Positions 1 to 8,464 of a DNA stretch of 64,000 nt are shown in pieces; positions within the stretch are counted from its first letter, which is position 1; the number at the start of each line of letters is the position of its first letter. The translations under genes were made by a program, and so were the position numbers. Origin of the DNA: Streptomyces ortus (lineage in GTDB: Bacteria; Actinomycetota; Actinomycetes; Streptomycetales; Streptomycetaceae); NCBI RefSeq assembly GCF_026341275.1, contig NZ_JAIFZO010000002.1:3502118-3566117 (forward strand), in the 5' to 3' direction. Under the pieces are notes generated by a model. It ran no database searches and was not told the DNA's origin. It worked only from the letters and a program-made list of their open reading frames with translations.

Positions 1-1
1 G

Positions 2-592
2 TCGAGCGACCCCACCAACCCGAATGGCTGGTCGTCGCCGCAGGTGCTCTTCTCCGGAAGCATCTCCGGCTCCGGAACCGGTCCCATCGACCAGACGGTC
101 ATCGGTGACGGGACCAACATGTACCTGTTCTTCGCCGGTGACAACGGCAAGATCTACCGGGCCAGTATGCCGATCGGGAACTTCCCGGGCAGCTTCGGCA
201 CGACTTCCACCGTGGTCATGAGCGATACGACGAACAACCTGTTCGAAGCCCCTCAGGTCTACAAACTGCAGGGCCAGAACCGCTACCTCATGATCGTCGA
301 GGCCATCGGCGCACAGGGCCGCTACTTCCGCTCGTTCACGGCCACCAGCCTGAACGGCTCATGGACACCCCAGGCCGCGACCGAGAGCAACCCCTTCGCG
401 GGCAAGGCCAACAGCGGCGCCACCTGGACCAATGACATCAGCCACGGCGAGCTGATCCGCACGAGCGCCGACCAGACCATGACCGTCGATCCCTGCAATC
501 TGCAACTGCTCTACCAGGGCCGCAGCCCCAACTCCGGCGGCGACTACGGCCTCCTGCCCTACCGTCCGGGTCTGCTGACACTGCAGCGCTGA
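2..592 (+). CDS. GH62 alpha-L-arabinofuranosidase, C-terminal part (cut by window edge)
   Basis: The reading frame is open from the first bases of the window, so the N-terminus and any signal peptide lie outside; about 196 codons remain. The sequence resembles the second half of the five-bladed beta-propeller of GH62 enzymes, which release single arabinofuranosyl side chains from arabinoxylan outside the cell. Visible stretches typical of the family are DGTNMYLFFAGDNGKIYRA, a DISHGELIR segment and the C-terminal YRPGLLTLQR. A strong hairpin follows the stop. A carbohydrate-binding module could be fused upstream but cannot be seen. Confidence 0.88.
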   Translation, partial: SSDPTNPNGWSSPQVLFSGSISGSGTGPIDQTVIGDGTNMYLFFAGDNGKIYRASMPIGNFPGSFGTTSTVVMSDTTNNLFEAPQVYKLQGQNRYLMIVEAIGAQGRYFRSFTATSLNGSWTPQAATESNPFAGKANSGATWTNDISHGELIRTSADQTMTVDPCNLQLLYQGRSPNSGGDYGLLPYRPGLLTLQR

Positions 593-629
593 CGGCTCAG
601 GACGGTCCGGCTCCGGTACGGGACCGGCG

Positions 630-660
630 GGGCGGGCTCGGCGGAAGGCCGAGCCCGCCC
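630..660. terminator. Bidirectional hairpin terminator
   Basis: A perfect 13-bp stem (GGGCGGGCTCGGC / GCCGAGCCCGCCC) with a 5-nt loop sits between two convergent genes, 38 nt after the GH62 stop. It ends on the last base of the enoyl-CoA hydratase stop codon, so it could serve both strands. No T-tract follows, as is common in high-GC actinobacteria. Confidence 0.7.
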
Positions 661-1502
661 TACGCCTGCTGTGCTGCCACCGAGCGCAGCAGGCCCTCCA
701 GGTCTCGCTCTCCCCCTACGGTCTGCGCGCCCCGACGCGTGGCGCCCGCCATCAACTGCCGCGCGGCCGGGCGTTCCACCAGCTCCGCCCAGGCCAGGTG
801 CTCGGTGCGGAAGCCGGCCGCGTGGTCCTGCGGCGGCAGGGCGCGTTTGGCCGCCGTGACCACCCCGTCGGCCAGGGCGGCGATCCGGTGCGCGACCTGG
901 TGCACGAACGCGTCGAGGTCGGCGGCGGGGACGGCCCGGTTGATCCACCCGTAGGCGGCGGCCGTGGTGGCGTCGATGCGTTCACCGGTCAGGACGAGCT
1001 CGAGGGCGCGGTTGCGGCCGACCTTTTCGAGCAGGTACTGGGTGGCGCCGCCGCCGGGTGTGATCCCCATGAGGGCCTCGATCTGGCCCAGGCCGGCGGT
1101 CTCGGTGGCGGCGAAGGCCAAGTCCGCGGCGGCGACGAACTCCGCGCCCCCGCCGCGCGCCGTCCCCGCGAGTTTGACGACGGTCACCTGGGGCTGGGTC
1201 CGCAGGAGTTCGCTGACGGACTGGAACACGTTGAGCCCGGCGGGGGCCGAGGCCGCGAGGTCGGCGAACACGTCCGCCTGCGCGAGGATGTCCATGTCGA
1301 CGTGCGCGATGAGGAACTCCGGGATCCCGCTCTGGACGACGATCACCTTCACCGTCGTCTCGGAGCGCAGGCCGGTGAGCAGGTCCCGCAGCTCGCGCAT
1401 CATGGTCGCGCTCAGCGCGTTCACGGGCGGGTTGTCCAGAGTGATGGTGAGGACGCCGCCGTCCAGGTCGGTGTGCAGGGTGCTGAACCCGTCGAGTGGC
1501 AT
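660..1502 (-). CDS. Enoyl-CoA hydratase/isomerase family protein
   Basis: A 280-residue crotonase-fold protein; the family adds water to, or isomerises, enoyl-CoA thioesters in fatty-acid or aromatic-acid breakdown. The N-terminal LDNPPVNALS segment and the oxyanion-hole region AGTARGGGAEFVAAADLAFA are recognisable. The usual first oxyanion segment and the Glu of classical hydratases are not clearly conserved, so the substrate cannot be named. The ATG at 1502 is preferred to a longer GTG frame because the extra 31 residues do not resemble the family. It is divergent from an HxlR regulator, which suggests an electrophile- or substrate-induced gene. Confidence 0.85.
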   Translation of the reverse strand: MPLDGFSTLHTDLDGGVLTITLDNPPVNALSATMMRELRDLLTGLRSETTVKVIVVQSGIPEFLIAHVDMDILAQADVFADLAASAPAGLNVFQSVSELLRTQPQVTVVKLAGTARGGGAEFVAAADLAFAATETAGLGQIEALMGITPGGGATQYLLEKVGRNRALELVLTGERIDATTAAAYGWINRAVPAADLDAFVHQVAHRIAALADGVVTAAKRALPPQDHAAGFRTEHLAWAELVERPAARQLMAGATRRGAQTVGGERDLEGLLRSVAAQQA

Positions 1503-1529
1503 GGTTACGAATCCGTTCTGAGCTGGGTC

Positions 1530-1546
1530 GGTATCTCTTGCATACC
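1530..1546. promoter_or_regulatory. Candidate HxlR operator
   Basis: An interrupted palindrome GGTAT-N7-ATACC lies in the divergent gap, 28 bp before the hydratase start and about 72 bp before the HxlR gene. HxlR-family repressors usually bind short inverted repeats of this geometry next to their own gene. The assignment rests on position and symmetry only. Confidence 0.5.
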
Positions 1547-1618
1547 TAGATTCGGTGGCGGGCCTACAGTGGTCAAGAACGCACTTCGCAGTCACCAGGG
1601 ATCCTTGAGGACACCGCC

Positions 1619-2011
1619 ATGCCGACCCCCGCGCACCACGTCGACCCCTTCGCCGCCGACCCCGAGTTCGTCTTCGCGCCCGACTGCCCCAGCCGTCCCG
1701 TCCTCGATCAGATCGCCGACAAGTGGTCGATGATGGCGATGGCCGTGCTGGTGCGTCCGACCCGGTTCAACGAGATCAAACGGCGGCTCGACGGAGTGAC
1801 GCAGCGCGTGCTGACCCAGACGTTGCGCCGACTCGAACGCAACGGGATGGTTCGGCGGACGGTCCTTCCGACGTCACCGGTGGGCGTGGAGTACTCACTG
1901 ACCCCGCTCGGCGAGTCGCTGCGCGAACCATTCCTGCACCTCTACGCCTGGACCGTCGAGCACAGTGCCCAAGTCCGCACCAGCCAGGCCGAGTTCGACG
2001 CGCGCCGGTGA
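1619..2011 (+). CDS. HxlR-family transcriptional regulator
   Basis: A 130-residue winged-helix DNA-binding protein of the HxlR type. The core runs from VLDQIADKWSMMAMAVLV through FNEIKRRLDGVTQRVLTQTLRRLERNGMV to VEYSLTPLGESL, the family signature. A Cys near residue 22 (APDCPSRP) sits where redox- or electrophile-sensing HxlR proteins carry their reactive cysteine. It is transcribed away from an enoyl-CoA hydratase gene with a palindrome between them, so it probably controls that gene and itself. Length is normal for the family. Confidence 0.9.
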   Translation: MPTPAHHVDPFAADPEFVFAPDCPSRPVLDQIADKWSMMAMAVLVRPTRFNEIKRRLDGVTQRVLTQTLRRLERNGMVRRTVLPTSPVGVEYSLTPLGESLREPFLHLYAWTVEHSAQVRTSQAEFDARR

Positions 2012-2078
2012 CCCGCAATCCACCCACCGCCGCAGCCGCGGTTCGCGGCCGACCGGGCCCGGAGCCGGCCGCATCACG

Positions 2079-2852
2079 TCAGAGGGCCATGCCGCCCGTC
2101 GCGTCGATGACCTGACCGGTCACCCAGCGTGCGTCGTCGGAGGCGAGGAAGGCCACGATGTCGGCCATGTCCTCCGGCCGCCCGATCCGGCCGAGGGCCG
2201 CGAGGGCCGCCGCTTGCTCCTCAGCCTGCGGATCGTTCAGGAGGGTGGCCGCGCTGGCATCGGTGAGGACGGTTCCGGGGGCCACCGAGTTGACCGTGAT
2301 GCCCCGGGGGCCCAGCTCCTTGGCGAGCGTCAGACTGAAGTTGTCCAGGGCGCCCTTGGTGGCGCCGTACGCGATCATCGCCGGCGTGGCCAAGCGGGCT
2401 ACAGAGCTGGAGATGTTGATGATCCGGCCCCCGTCACGCAGGCGCGGCAGTGCTTGCTGAGTGATGAAGAACGGTGCGCGTACGTTCACTGCGAAGACCT
2501 GGTCGAATGCGTCCTCGGTCAGCGACTCCAGGGCTGCGAAGTCTCCGATGCCGACGTTGTTGACGACGATGTCGAGCTTCCCGTCGAGCCCGTGCTCCGT
2601 GCCTGCGGCGTCGAAGGCGGCCCAGAGGCGGGCCGCGTCGCCGCGATCGCCCAACCCCGCCCGGAACGCGAAGGCTTGCCCTCCGTTCCTGCGGATGGTC
2701 TCGACGGTTTCGCTCGCCGCCGTCTCGTCGCGGGCGTAGCTGACACCGACAGCGGCGCCGTCCTGGGCGAGCCGCTCCGCGATCGCGCGGCCGATGCCCC
2801 GGCTGCCGCCGGTGACCAGTGCGACCTTGTCGCTGAGTTTCCCTGCTGTCAT
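2079..2852 (-). CDS. SDR family oxidoreductase
   Basis: A 257-residue classical short-chain dehydrogenase/reductase, cytosolic and NAD(P)-dependent. It has the nucleotide motif VTGGSRGIGRAIAERL near residue 14, the NNVGIGDFAAL strand, the active-site Ser (ISSSVAR) with YGATKGAL, and the C-terminal LASDDARWVTGQVIDATGGMAL typical of FabG-like enzymes. It lies 96 bp downstream of a small gene on the same strand; both are divergent from a LuxR regulator and may form one operon. The substrate cannot be predicted. Confidence 0.92.
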   Translation of the reverse strand: MTAGKLSDKVALVTGGSRGIGRAIAERLAQDGAAVGVSYARDETAASETVETIRRNGGQAFAFRAGLGDRGDAARLWAAFDAAGTEHGLDGKLDIVVNNVGIGDFAALESLTEDAFDQVFAVNVRAPFFITQQALPRLRDGGRIINISSSVARLATPAMIAYGATKGALDNFSLTLAKELGPRGITVNSVAPGTVLTDASAATLLNDPQAEEQAAALAALGRIGRPEDMADIVAFLASDDARWVTGQVIDATGGMAL

Positions 2853-2948
2853 GGCGGAGGACCGCCTCCCGTTCGTCGCGTCGTGTCTTGAAGGGGTCTT
2901 GAGTGCTGAGTGGAACCGAAGGGAAGCGAAGGGAGCCGAACGGAACGC

Positions 2949-3353
2949 CTAGACCAGCGGTTTGTGTTCGGGCCACCATCGTTGGACGGCCTCGACGATC
3001 GTGAACGGGCTGACGTTGAAGCAGAGTTTCGCGCCGGGTGCCAGCTCGTGGGTGGTGTTGACCAGCACTTCCAGGAGCGGGGTCAGCTCCGGGTCGAGAC
3101 GGACGCCGGCGCCGATCAACACGAGGTCGTAGTCCTTGGCGGTCAGCGCGGCGCGGTACACCGCCTCGGCCGTGCGGCCGTAGTCGAGCAGGCAGACATC
3201 GACGCTGAGGCCGAGTTCCTCAAGCCGCGCCCGACCGGCGGCCAGCCCGGCCCGGACCGCTTGCGCGTCGATCTCGGGGAACGCCGCCCGGGACGAGGGC
3301 GCGTCGTCCACCAGCGCGGGGTCCAGTCCGACGTTGAGCAGGGACGGGGTCAT
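2949..3353 (-). CDS. Conserved-looking hypothetical protein, 134 aa
   Basis: An intact frame with good actinobacterial codon bias and no domain I can name. The central part alternates hydrophobic strands and helices (VDVCLLDYGRTAEAVYRAA, then YDLVLIGAGVRLDPELTPLLEVLVN), which suggests a small alpha/beta Rossmann-like fold. There is no signal peptide or membrane segment. It starts 108 bp from a divergent LuxR regulator and is followed on the same strand by an SDR gene, so all three may belong to one regulated unit. Confidence 0.7.
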   Translation of the reverse strand: MTPSLLNVGLDPALVDDAPSSRAAFPEIDAQAVRAGLAAGRARLEELGLSVDVCLLDYGRTAEAVYRAALTAKDYDLVLIGAGVRLDPELTPLLEVLVNTTHELAPGAKLCFNVSPFTIVEAVQRWWPEHKPLV

Positions 3354-3461
3354 GTCTGCTTACCTCCGGTGACCTGGGGCTTCTCGGGCCAACGGTAGGC
3401 GCCCGGAGGCCGGCGGGCCCTCCCATATTTCTGGGATAGCGTGGGGAGGGTGAGTTCCCCG

Positions 3462-4484
3462 ATGGTCCGGCGCGAGACCGTGCGCGACGTCGAGGCGCTC
3501 TGCCGTCTCGACCTCGACTCCCGGGAATTGCGCCGCCGGATCGTCGACCGGCTGGCGCGCCTGATCGCGGCCGACTCCTACTGCTTCAGCACGATCGACC
3601 CGATGACGCTGCTGACCGCCGACCAGGTCAGCGCCGGACTCGTGCCGGAGGCGGCCCCGGCCGCCGCGCACAACGAGTACCTGGTGGACGACGTCCTGAA
3701 GTTCGCGGCACTGGCCCGCGGCGAGGTGTCCGCGGGCACGCTCGGTGCGGCCACCGGCGGTGATCCGGAGTCCAGCCACCGCTACCGGACCGTGCTGCCG
3801 ATGATCGACGCACAGCACGAGTTGAGGGCCGGTTTCGTGGTGGACGGCCGGTGCTGGGGTGTCATCGCCCTCTTCCGCGGCGGCGAGCGGATGGACTTCA
3901 CCCCGGTCGACGTCGGCGTCCTGCGGAGGCTGTCCGCCCCGGTCGGCGCGGCCCTGCGGCGCGCCGCCCACCGGATCCCCGACGACGACGCCGCGGGGCC
4001 GTCCGAGGCCGGGGTGCTCCTGCTCGACCAGGACCTGCGGCTGTTCTCGCAGAACGAGGCCGCCCAGCTCTGGCAGGACGAACTGGACCCGTCGGAGGCG
4101 GAACTGCCGTCGGCGGTCCTTGAGGTCGCCGCGCGGGTGAGAGGTGCGGAGCTGCCGGCGTACGGGCGCGTCCGCGGACGCTCGGGACGGTGGCTCTCCG
4201 TCCAGGCCTCGCCGTTGAGCGGTGGCCCGCACCCGGCGGCCGTCGCCGTGACGGTGCATCCGGCGCCGGCCGCCGACGTGGCCGAGATACTGCTGCTCGC
4301 CTACGGCCTCACGCCGCGCGAGCGGGACGTGCTGGCGCGGGTCGTCGCCGGCCTGCCGTCGCGGACCATCGCCGTGGAACTGCACATCACCGCGGCGACC
4401 GTGCAGGACCACTTGAAGAACATCTTCGCGAAGACCGGCGTCCGCAGCCGCAGCGAACTGGTGGCGACGATCCTGGGTTTGTGA
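3462..4484 (+). CDS. LuxR-type helix-turn-helix regulator with GAF-like N-terminal region
   Basis: A 340-residue regulator. The C-terminal ~65 residues are a LuxR/GerE DNA-binding domain (LTPRERDVLARVVAGLPSRT then TVQDHLKNIFAKTGVRSR). The first ~190 residues look like a GAF-type ligand domain (SYCFSTIDPM, GRCWGVIALFRGGERMDFTP) followed by a PAS-like stretch (GVLLLDQDLRLFSQNEAA). There is no phosphorylatable receiver Asp, so it is probably ligand-responsive. The ATG at 3462 has a purine-rich site 11 nt upstream; a GTG at 3441 is possible. It is divergent from the hypothetical/SDR pair, its likely target. Confidence 0.86.
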   Translation: MVRRETVRDVEALCRLDLDSRELRRRIVDRLARLIAADSYCFSTIDPMTLLTADQVSAGLVPEAAPAAAHNEYLVDDVLKFAALARGEVSAGTLGAATGGDPESSHRYRTVLPMIDAQHELRAGFVVDGRCWGVIALFRGGERMDFTPVDVGVLRRLSAPVGAALRRAAHRIPDDDAAGPSEAGVLLLDQDLRLFSQNEAAQLWQDELDPSEAELPSAVLEVAARVRGAELPAYGRVRGRSGRWLSVQASPLSGGPHPAAVAVTVHPAPAADVAEILLLAYGLTPRERDVLARVVAGLPSRTIAVELHITAATVQDHLKNIFAKTGVRSRSELVATILGL

Positions 4485-4512
4485 CCGCGGGACCGTCCCG
4501 CGCTCCACTTCT

Positions 4513-4533
4513 CGGAGCGAGCGGATCGCTCCG
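4513..4533. terminator. Hairpin between convergent genes
   Basis: CGGAGCGA-GCGGA-TCGCTCCG forms an 8-bp perfect stem with a 5-nt loop, 29 nt past the LuxR gene stop and 30 nt before the stop of the convergent YbjQ gene. A tight GC palindrome at 4486-4502 directly precedes it. It is probably a bidirectional terminator. Confidence 0.55.
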
Positions 4534-4562
4534 CCCGCCCCGCGTTGGGAACTCGCCTGGTG

Positions 4563-4877
4563 CTAGGCGACCGGAACGACGACCACGGCCGTTCCGTAGG
4601 CACAGACCTCGGTGCCGATGTCCTGAGCCGTCGTGACGTCGAAACGCATGGCGAGCACGGCGTTCGCGCCGCGGGCACCGGCGGCCTCGATCAGGCGCTC
4701 CATGGCCTCGTTCCGGGTCTGCACCAGCGTCTTGGTGAGGCCCTTCAGCTCGCCGCCTACGACTGACTTCAGCCCGGCTCCGAGCTGCGATCCCAGGTTG
4801 CGAGAACGCACCGTGAGCCCGAACACCTCTCCCATGACCTCCTTGACTTCGTATCCAGGTACGTCATTGGTCGTCAC
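4563..4877 (-). CDS. YbjQ/UPF0145 family protein
   Basis: A ~104-residue protein of the YbjQ (UPF0145) family, small oligomeric proteins of unknown function sometimes called heavy-metal binding. VTTNDVPGYEVKEVMGEVFG, SRNLGSQLGAGLKSVVGGEL and the terminal GTEVCAYGTAVVV match the family closely. The start is unclear. The frame stays open upstream to a TTG at 4967, but that extension is antisense to an ECF sigma-factor stub and does not look like YbjQ. The GTG at 4877 gives the family length, while the best ribosome site (GGAAG) is 8 nt before a non-standard GTT at 4886. Confidence 0.8.
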   Translation of the reverse strand: MTTNDVPGYEVKEVMGEVFGLTVRSRNLGSQLGAGLKSVVGGELKGLTKTLVQTRNEAMERLIEAAGARGANAVLAMRFDVTTAQDIGTEVCAYGTAVVVVPVA

Positions 4878-4937
4878 GACGAGAACGTTCGAGCCTTCCG
4901 GGACCTGAACGAGCAGCAGCGGACCGGCATTCAGCTC

Positions 4938-5075
4938 ATGTACCACCTCGAATGCAGCGTTGCCCAAGCCGCCCAGCGCCTCGGCATCCCGCCCGGCACC
5001 GTCAAGAGTCGCGCCTTCTACGCCATGCGGGCGCTGCGCAGGACGCTGGAGGAGCGGGGCATGCTCGGCGAGTGA
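4938..5075 (+). pseudogene. Truncated ECF sigma factor, region 4 only
   Basis: Only the last ~45 codons of an extracytoplasmic-function sigma factor survive: MYHLECSVAQAAQRLGIPPG followed by TVKSRAFYAMRALRRTLEER and a stop. This is the sigma region 4.2 helix-turn-helix that contacts the -35 element. The region 2 core that binds RNA polymerase is absent, and the upstream frame runs antisense into the YbjQ gene. It is best read as a deletion remnant rather than a functional gene. An anti-sigma gene would normally follow, but none does. Confidence 0.72.
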
Positions 5076-5122
5076 CAGAGCCGGCCTCCCGCGCCTCGAC
5101 CGGGGGTCGGCGCGGCGGCCGT

Positions 5123-5166
5123 GGGGACGCCGAGGGGACGCCGAGGGGACGCCGTGGGGACGCCGA
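5123..5166. repeat. 11-bp tandem repeat, four copies
   Basis: Four head-to-tail copies of GGGGACGCCGA (the third ends in T) fill the short gap between the sigma-factor stub and the convergent ATPase gene stop at 5178. The period is not a multiple of three and no hairpin is evident. It is probably a replication-slippage product in non-coding DNA. Confidence 0.85.
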
Positions 5167-5177
5167 GGGGGCCCTGA

Positions 5178-5891
5178 CTACGGGTCGACGACGTGCCGCA
5201 GATAGGCGTGCGGGTCGGCGAGATAGCGGCGCCAGTGATCCACGATGCCGAGTTCGCCCCAGGCGACCCTCCGCATACCCTCCTCGCCGACCTCGACGAT
5301 GTCCGCGCCGGGCAGCGCGGTCAGCAGCGGGGAGTGGGTGGCACAGACGACCTGGCCGCCCTCCTTGGCCAACCGGTCGAGGTGTCCGATCAGTTCGAGG
5401 CAGGAGGTGAAGGAGAGCGCCGCCTCCGGCTCGTCGAGGACATAGAGCCCCGCGTGCAGGAACTTGCCGCGGAACGCCGCGAGGAAGCCCTCCCCGTGGC
5501 TGACCCGGTCCGGCGAGAACCCCTCCCTGTCGAGAGCGTCCAGGGCGGTCTCGGCCCGCAGGAAGAAGCCCTTGCGGGCCGACCAACTGGTGGCCATACG
5601 GCGCCCGCGTCCGGCGGCGGCGTCGAACTTCATGTGCTCACCGAGGACCGACCTCTCACGCGGGGAGGCGTAGCGCCAGTCGTGGGAGCCGCCGTAAGGG
5701 TCCAGGCCGAACCCTTCCGCCAGCGCCTCCACCAGGGTGGACTTCCCCGAGCCGTTCTCACCGACCAGAAAGGTCACCGGCGCGGTGAACCGCAGCCCCT
5801 CGTCGAGCAGTTGCCGGACGCACGGCACCGACCACGGCCAGGCTTTCTCGTCGTACGAGGAGAGGTGGGCATAGGCGCGTTCGATAATCAC
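5178..5891 (-). CDS. Small SMC/RecF-like AAA ATPase
   Basis: A 237-residue P-loop ATPase of the ABC/SMC-like AAA group. Seen in order are the Walker A VGENGSGKST (about residues 42-51), an ABC-signature-like SHGEGFLAAF, Walker B LYVLDEPEAALS and the CATHSPLL segment with the switch His. There are no transmembrane helices and no coiled-coil insert, so it is a minimal cytosolic member. The GTG start is chosen because VIIERAYAHLSSYDEKAWPW matches the usual N-terminus. Such proteins occur alone or in defence and repair systems; no partner is visible here. Confidence 0.84.
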   Translation of the reverse strand: MIIERAYAHLSSYDEKAWPWSVPCVRQLLDEGLRFTAPVTFLVGENGSGKSTLVEALAEGFGLDPYGGSHDWRYASPRERSVLGEHMKFDAAAGRGRRMATSWSARKGFFLRAETALDALDREGFSPDRVSHGEGFLAAFRGKFLHAGLYVLDEPEAALSFTSCLELIGHLDRLAKEGGQVVCATHSPLLTALPGADIVEVGEEGMRRVAWGELGIVDHWRRYLADPHAYLRHVVDP

Positions 5892-5998
5892 GCACCCAGT
5901 GTCACCCGGACCCGGACGGCACCCGGACACCGATCGGCGCACGGCCACCTGCCGGTGGAGGCCCGCGCGGCTCCGGGCGACGGTTCGAAACGGTGGCC

Positions 5999-8383
5999 TC
6001 AGCCGTCCCAGGTCCAGTCCGCGACCTCCGGCAGGTCGGTGCCGTGTTCGCGGATCCAGTCGTGGTGGCGCAGCCGGGTGTCCTCCATCAGCTGCCGTAC
6101 GGGGGCGGCCTTCACGGCGAGGCCGGGCACGCGGTCGATGACGTCCATGACCAGGCGGTAGCGGTCGAGGTCGTTGGTCACCAGCATGTCGAACGGGGTC
6201 GTGGTGGTGCCGATCTCCTTGTAGCCGCGTACGTGCAGGTTGGCGTGGCCGGTACGGCGGTAGGCGAGGCGGTGGATCAGCCACGGGTAGCCGTGGTAGG
6301 CGAAGATGACCGGCTTGTCGCGGGTGAACAGCGCGTCGTACTGCGAGGCGGGCATGCCGTGCGGGTGCTCCTCCTGGGGAAGCAGCCGTGCCAGGTCGAC
6401 GACGTTGACCACGCGGACGGTCAGGTCGGGCAGATGCCGGCGCAGCAACTGCGCGGCGGCCAGCACCTCCTGGGTGGGCACGTCGCCGGCCGCGGCGAGC
6501 ACGACGTCGGGTTCGCGGGCGCCGTCCTCCGTGCCGGCCCATTCCCAGATCCCCGCGCCCCGGGCGCAGTGCACCCGCGCCTGGTCCATGCTGAGCCAGT
6601 CGAAGCACGGCTGTTTGCCCGCCACGACGACGTTGACGTAGTCGCGGCTGCGCAGCACGTGGTCGGCGACGGACAGCAAAGTGTTGGCGTCCGGGGGCAG
6701 ATAGACCCGGACGACCTCAGGGCTCTTGTTGAGGACGTGGTCGACGAAGCCCGGGTCCTGGTGGGAGAAGCCGTTGTGGTCCTGACGCCACACGTGCGAG
6801 GTCAGCAGGTAGTTGAGGGAGGCGATGGGGGCGCGCCAGGGCAGGCGGCGGGTGACGCGCAGCCATTTGATGTGCTGGTTGACCATGGAGTCGACGATGT
6901 GGACGAACGCCTCGTAGCAGGAGAACAGACCGTGCCGGCCGGTCAGCAGATAGCCTTCCAGCCAGCCCTGGCAGGTGTGTTCGGAGAGGATCTCCATGAC
7001 CCGGCCGTGCCGGTCCAGGTGTTCGTCCACGGGGAGGGTGTCGGCCTGCCAGGCCTTGCCGCTGGCGTGGAAGACGGCCTGGAGCCGGTTGGAGGCCGTC
7101 TCGTCCGGGCCGACGAGCCGGAAGTCACGGCGTCCCGCGGTGTGGTGCATGACGTGCTCCAGCAGGTCCCCGAGCACCCGGGTGGGTTCGTGCAGGGTCA
7201 CACCGGGTTTGTCGACGGCGACGGCGAACCGGTCCAGTTCGGGCAGCGGCAGTTCGCGCAGCAGCAGACCGCCGTTGGCGTGCGCGGTGGCGCCCAGGCG
7301 CAGGGCGCCTTCGGGAACGCAGGCCAGCACCTGCTCACGCGGGCGGCCGTGCGCGTCGAAGAGTTCCTCGGGGCGGTACGAGCGCAGCCACGCCTCCAGT
7401 TGCCGCAGGTGCTCGGGGTTGTCGCGGACGGCGGACAGCGGGACCTGGTGGGCCCGCCAGGTGCCCTCGACCTGCAGACCGTCGACCTCGGCGGGGCCGG
7501 TCCAGCCCTTGGGGGTGCGCAGTACGATCACCGGCCAGTGGGCCCGCTGTGTGACACCGTCCTCGCGTGCCGTGCGCTGGATGAGGTCGATCCGCTCCAG
7601 GGCGTGGTCCATGGCGACGGCCATGTCCCGGTGGACGGTCATGGGGTCGTCCCCGGTGACGTGGATGGGTATGTGCCCGTAGCCCCGCAGCAGCGAGTCG
7701 AGTTCGGACTCGGCGAGCCGGGCCAGCACCGTCGGGTTGGCGATCTTGTAGCCGTTGAGGTGCAGGATGGGCAGCACCGCCCCGTCGTGCACCGGATCGA
7801 GGAACTTGTTGGAGTGCCACGAGGCGGCCAGCGGGCCGGTCTCGGCCTCGCCGTCGCCGATCACGCAGGCGACCAGCAGATCCGGGTTGTCCAGGGCCGC
7901 TCCATAGGCGTGCGAGAGGGAGTAACCGAGTTCGCCGCCCTCGTGGATCGATCCGGGGGTCTCGGGCGCGACGTGACTGGGCACGCCGCCGGGGAAGGAG
8001 AACTGCCTCAAGAGTCGGGCCATGCCCTCGGCGTCGCGGCTCACGTCCGGGTAGGTCTCCGAGTAGCTGCCCTCCAGCCAGGAGTTGGCCAGCACGGCGG
8101 GGCCGCCGTGTCCGGGCCCCCAGATGCACAGCGCGTCCTGGCCCCGGGCCTTGACGACGCGGTTGAGGTGGGTGTGGACCAGGTTCAGGCCCGGGGACGT
8201 ACCCCAGTGCCCGAGCAGTCGCGGCTTCACGTGCTCGGGACGCAGGGGTTCGCTCAGCAGGGGGTTGGACATGAGGTAGATCTGCCCGACGGCCAGGTAG
8301 TTCGCGGCGCGCCAGTGGGCGTCCAGGACGCGCAGTTCGTCATCCGTGATGGGGGTGGGCGCCTGCTGGGGGGCGTCGCGCAT
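5999..8383 (-). CDS. Phosphoketolase (xylulose-5-P/fructose-6-P)
   Basis: A 794-residue thiamine-diphosphate enzyme of full family length. It splits xylulose 5-phosphate and/or fructose 6-phosphate with phosphate to give acetyl phosphate. Characteristic stretches are PETPGSIHEGGELGYSLSHA, the cofactor motif GDGEAETGPLAASWHSNKF and ILHLNGYKIANPTV. The ATG at 8383 has a GGAAGGG site; longer frames upstream are not family-like. A dyad, GGGCCGGTCGGCCC, lies 82 bp upstream and recurs across the island. The context links it to fermentation-like acetyl phosphate production in low-oxygen or dormant cells. Confidence 0.95.
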   Translation of the reverse strand: MRDAPQQAPTPITDDELRVLDAHWRAANYLAVGQIYLMSNPLLSEPLRPEHVKPRLLGHWGTSPGLNLVHTHLNRVVKARGQDALCIWGPGHGGPAVLANSWLEGSYSETYPDVSRDAEGMARLLRQFSFPGGVPSHVAPETPGSIHEGGELGYSLSHAYGAALDNPDLLVACVIGDGEAETGPLAASWHSNKFLDPVHDGAVLPILHLNGYKIANPTVLARLAESELDSLLRGYGHIPIHVTGDDPMTVHRDMAVAMDHALERIDLIQRTAREDGVTQRAHWPVIVLRTPKGWTGPAEVDGLQVEGTWRAHQVPLSAVRDNPEHLRQLEAWLRSYRPEELFDAHGRPREQVLACVPEGALRLGATAHANGGLLLRELPLPELDRFAVAVDKPGVTLHEPTRVLGDLLEHVMHHTAGRRDFRLVGPDETASNRLQAVFHASGKAWQADTLPVDEHLDRHGRVMEILSEHTCQGWLEGYLLTGRHGLFSCYEAFVHIVDSMVNQHIKWLRVTRRLPWRAPIASLNYLLTSHVWRQDHNGFSHQDPGFVDHVLNKSPEVVRVYLPPDANTLLSVADHVLRSRDYVNVVVAGKQPCFDWLSMDQARVHCARGAGIWEWAGTEDGAREPDVVLAAAGDVPTQEVLAAAQLLRRHLPDLTVRVVNVVDLARLLPQEEHPHGMPASQYDALFTRDKPVIFAYHGYPWLIHRLAYRRTGHANLHVRGYKEIGTTTTPFDMLVTNDLDRYRLVMDVIDRVPGLAVKAAPVRQLMEDTRLRHHDWIREHGTDLPEVADWTWDG

Positions 8384-8464
8384 GATGGGTTCCCTTCCGG
8401 GGTCGCGGTCTCCTGCCGGTACGCACTCGGGACCACCCTCGGGCCAGGCCTCGCGGCGCCGACA

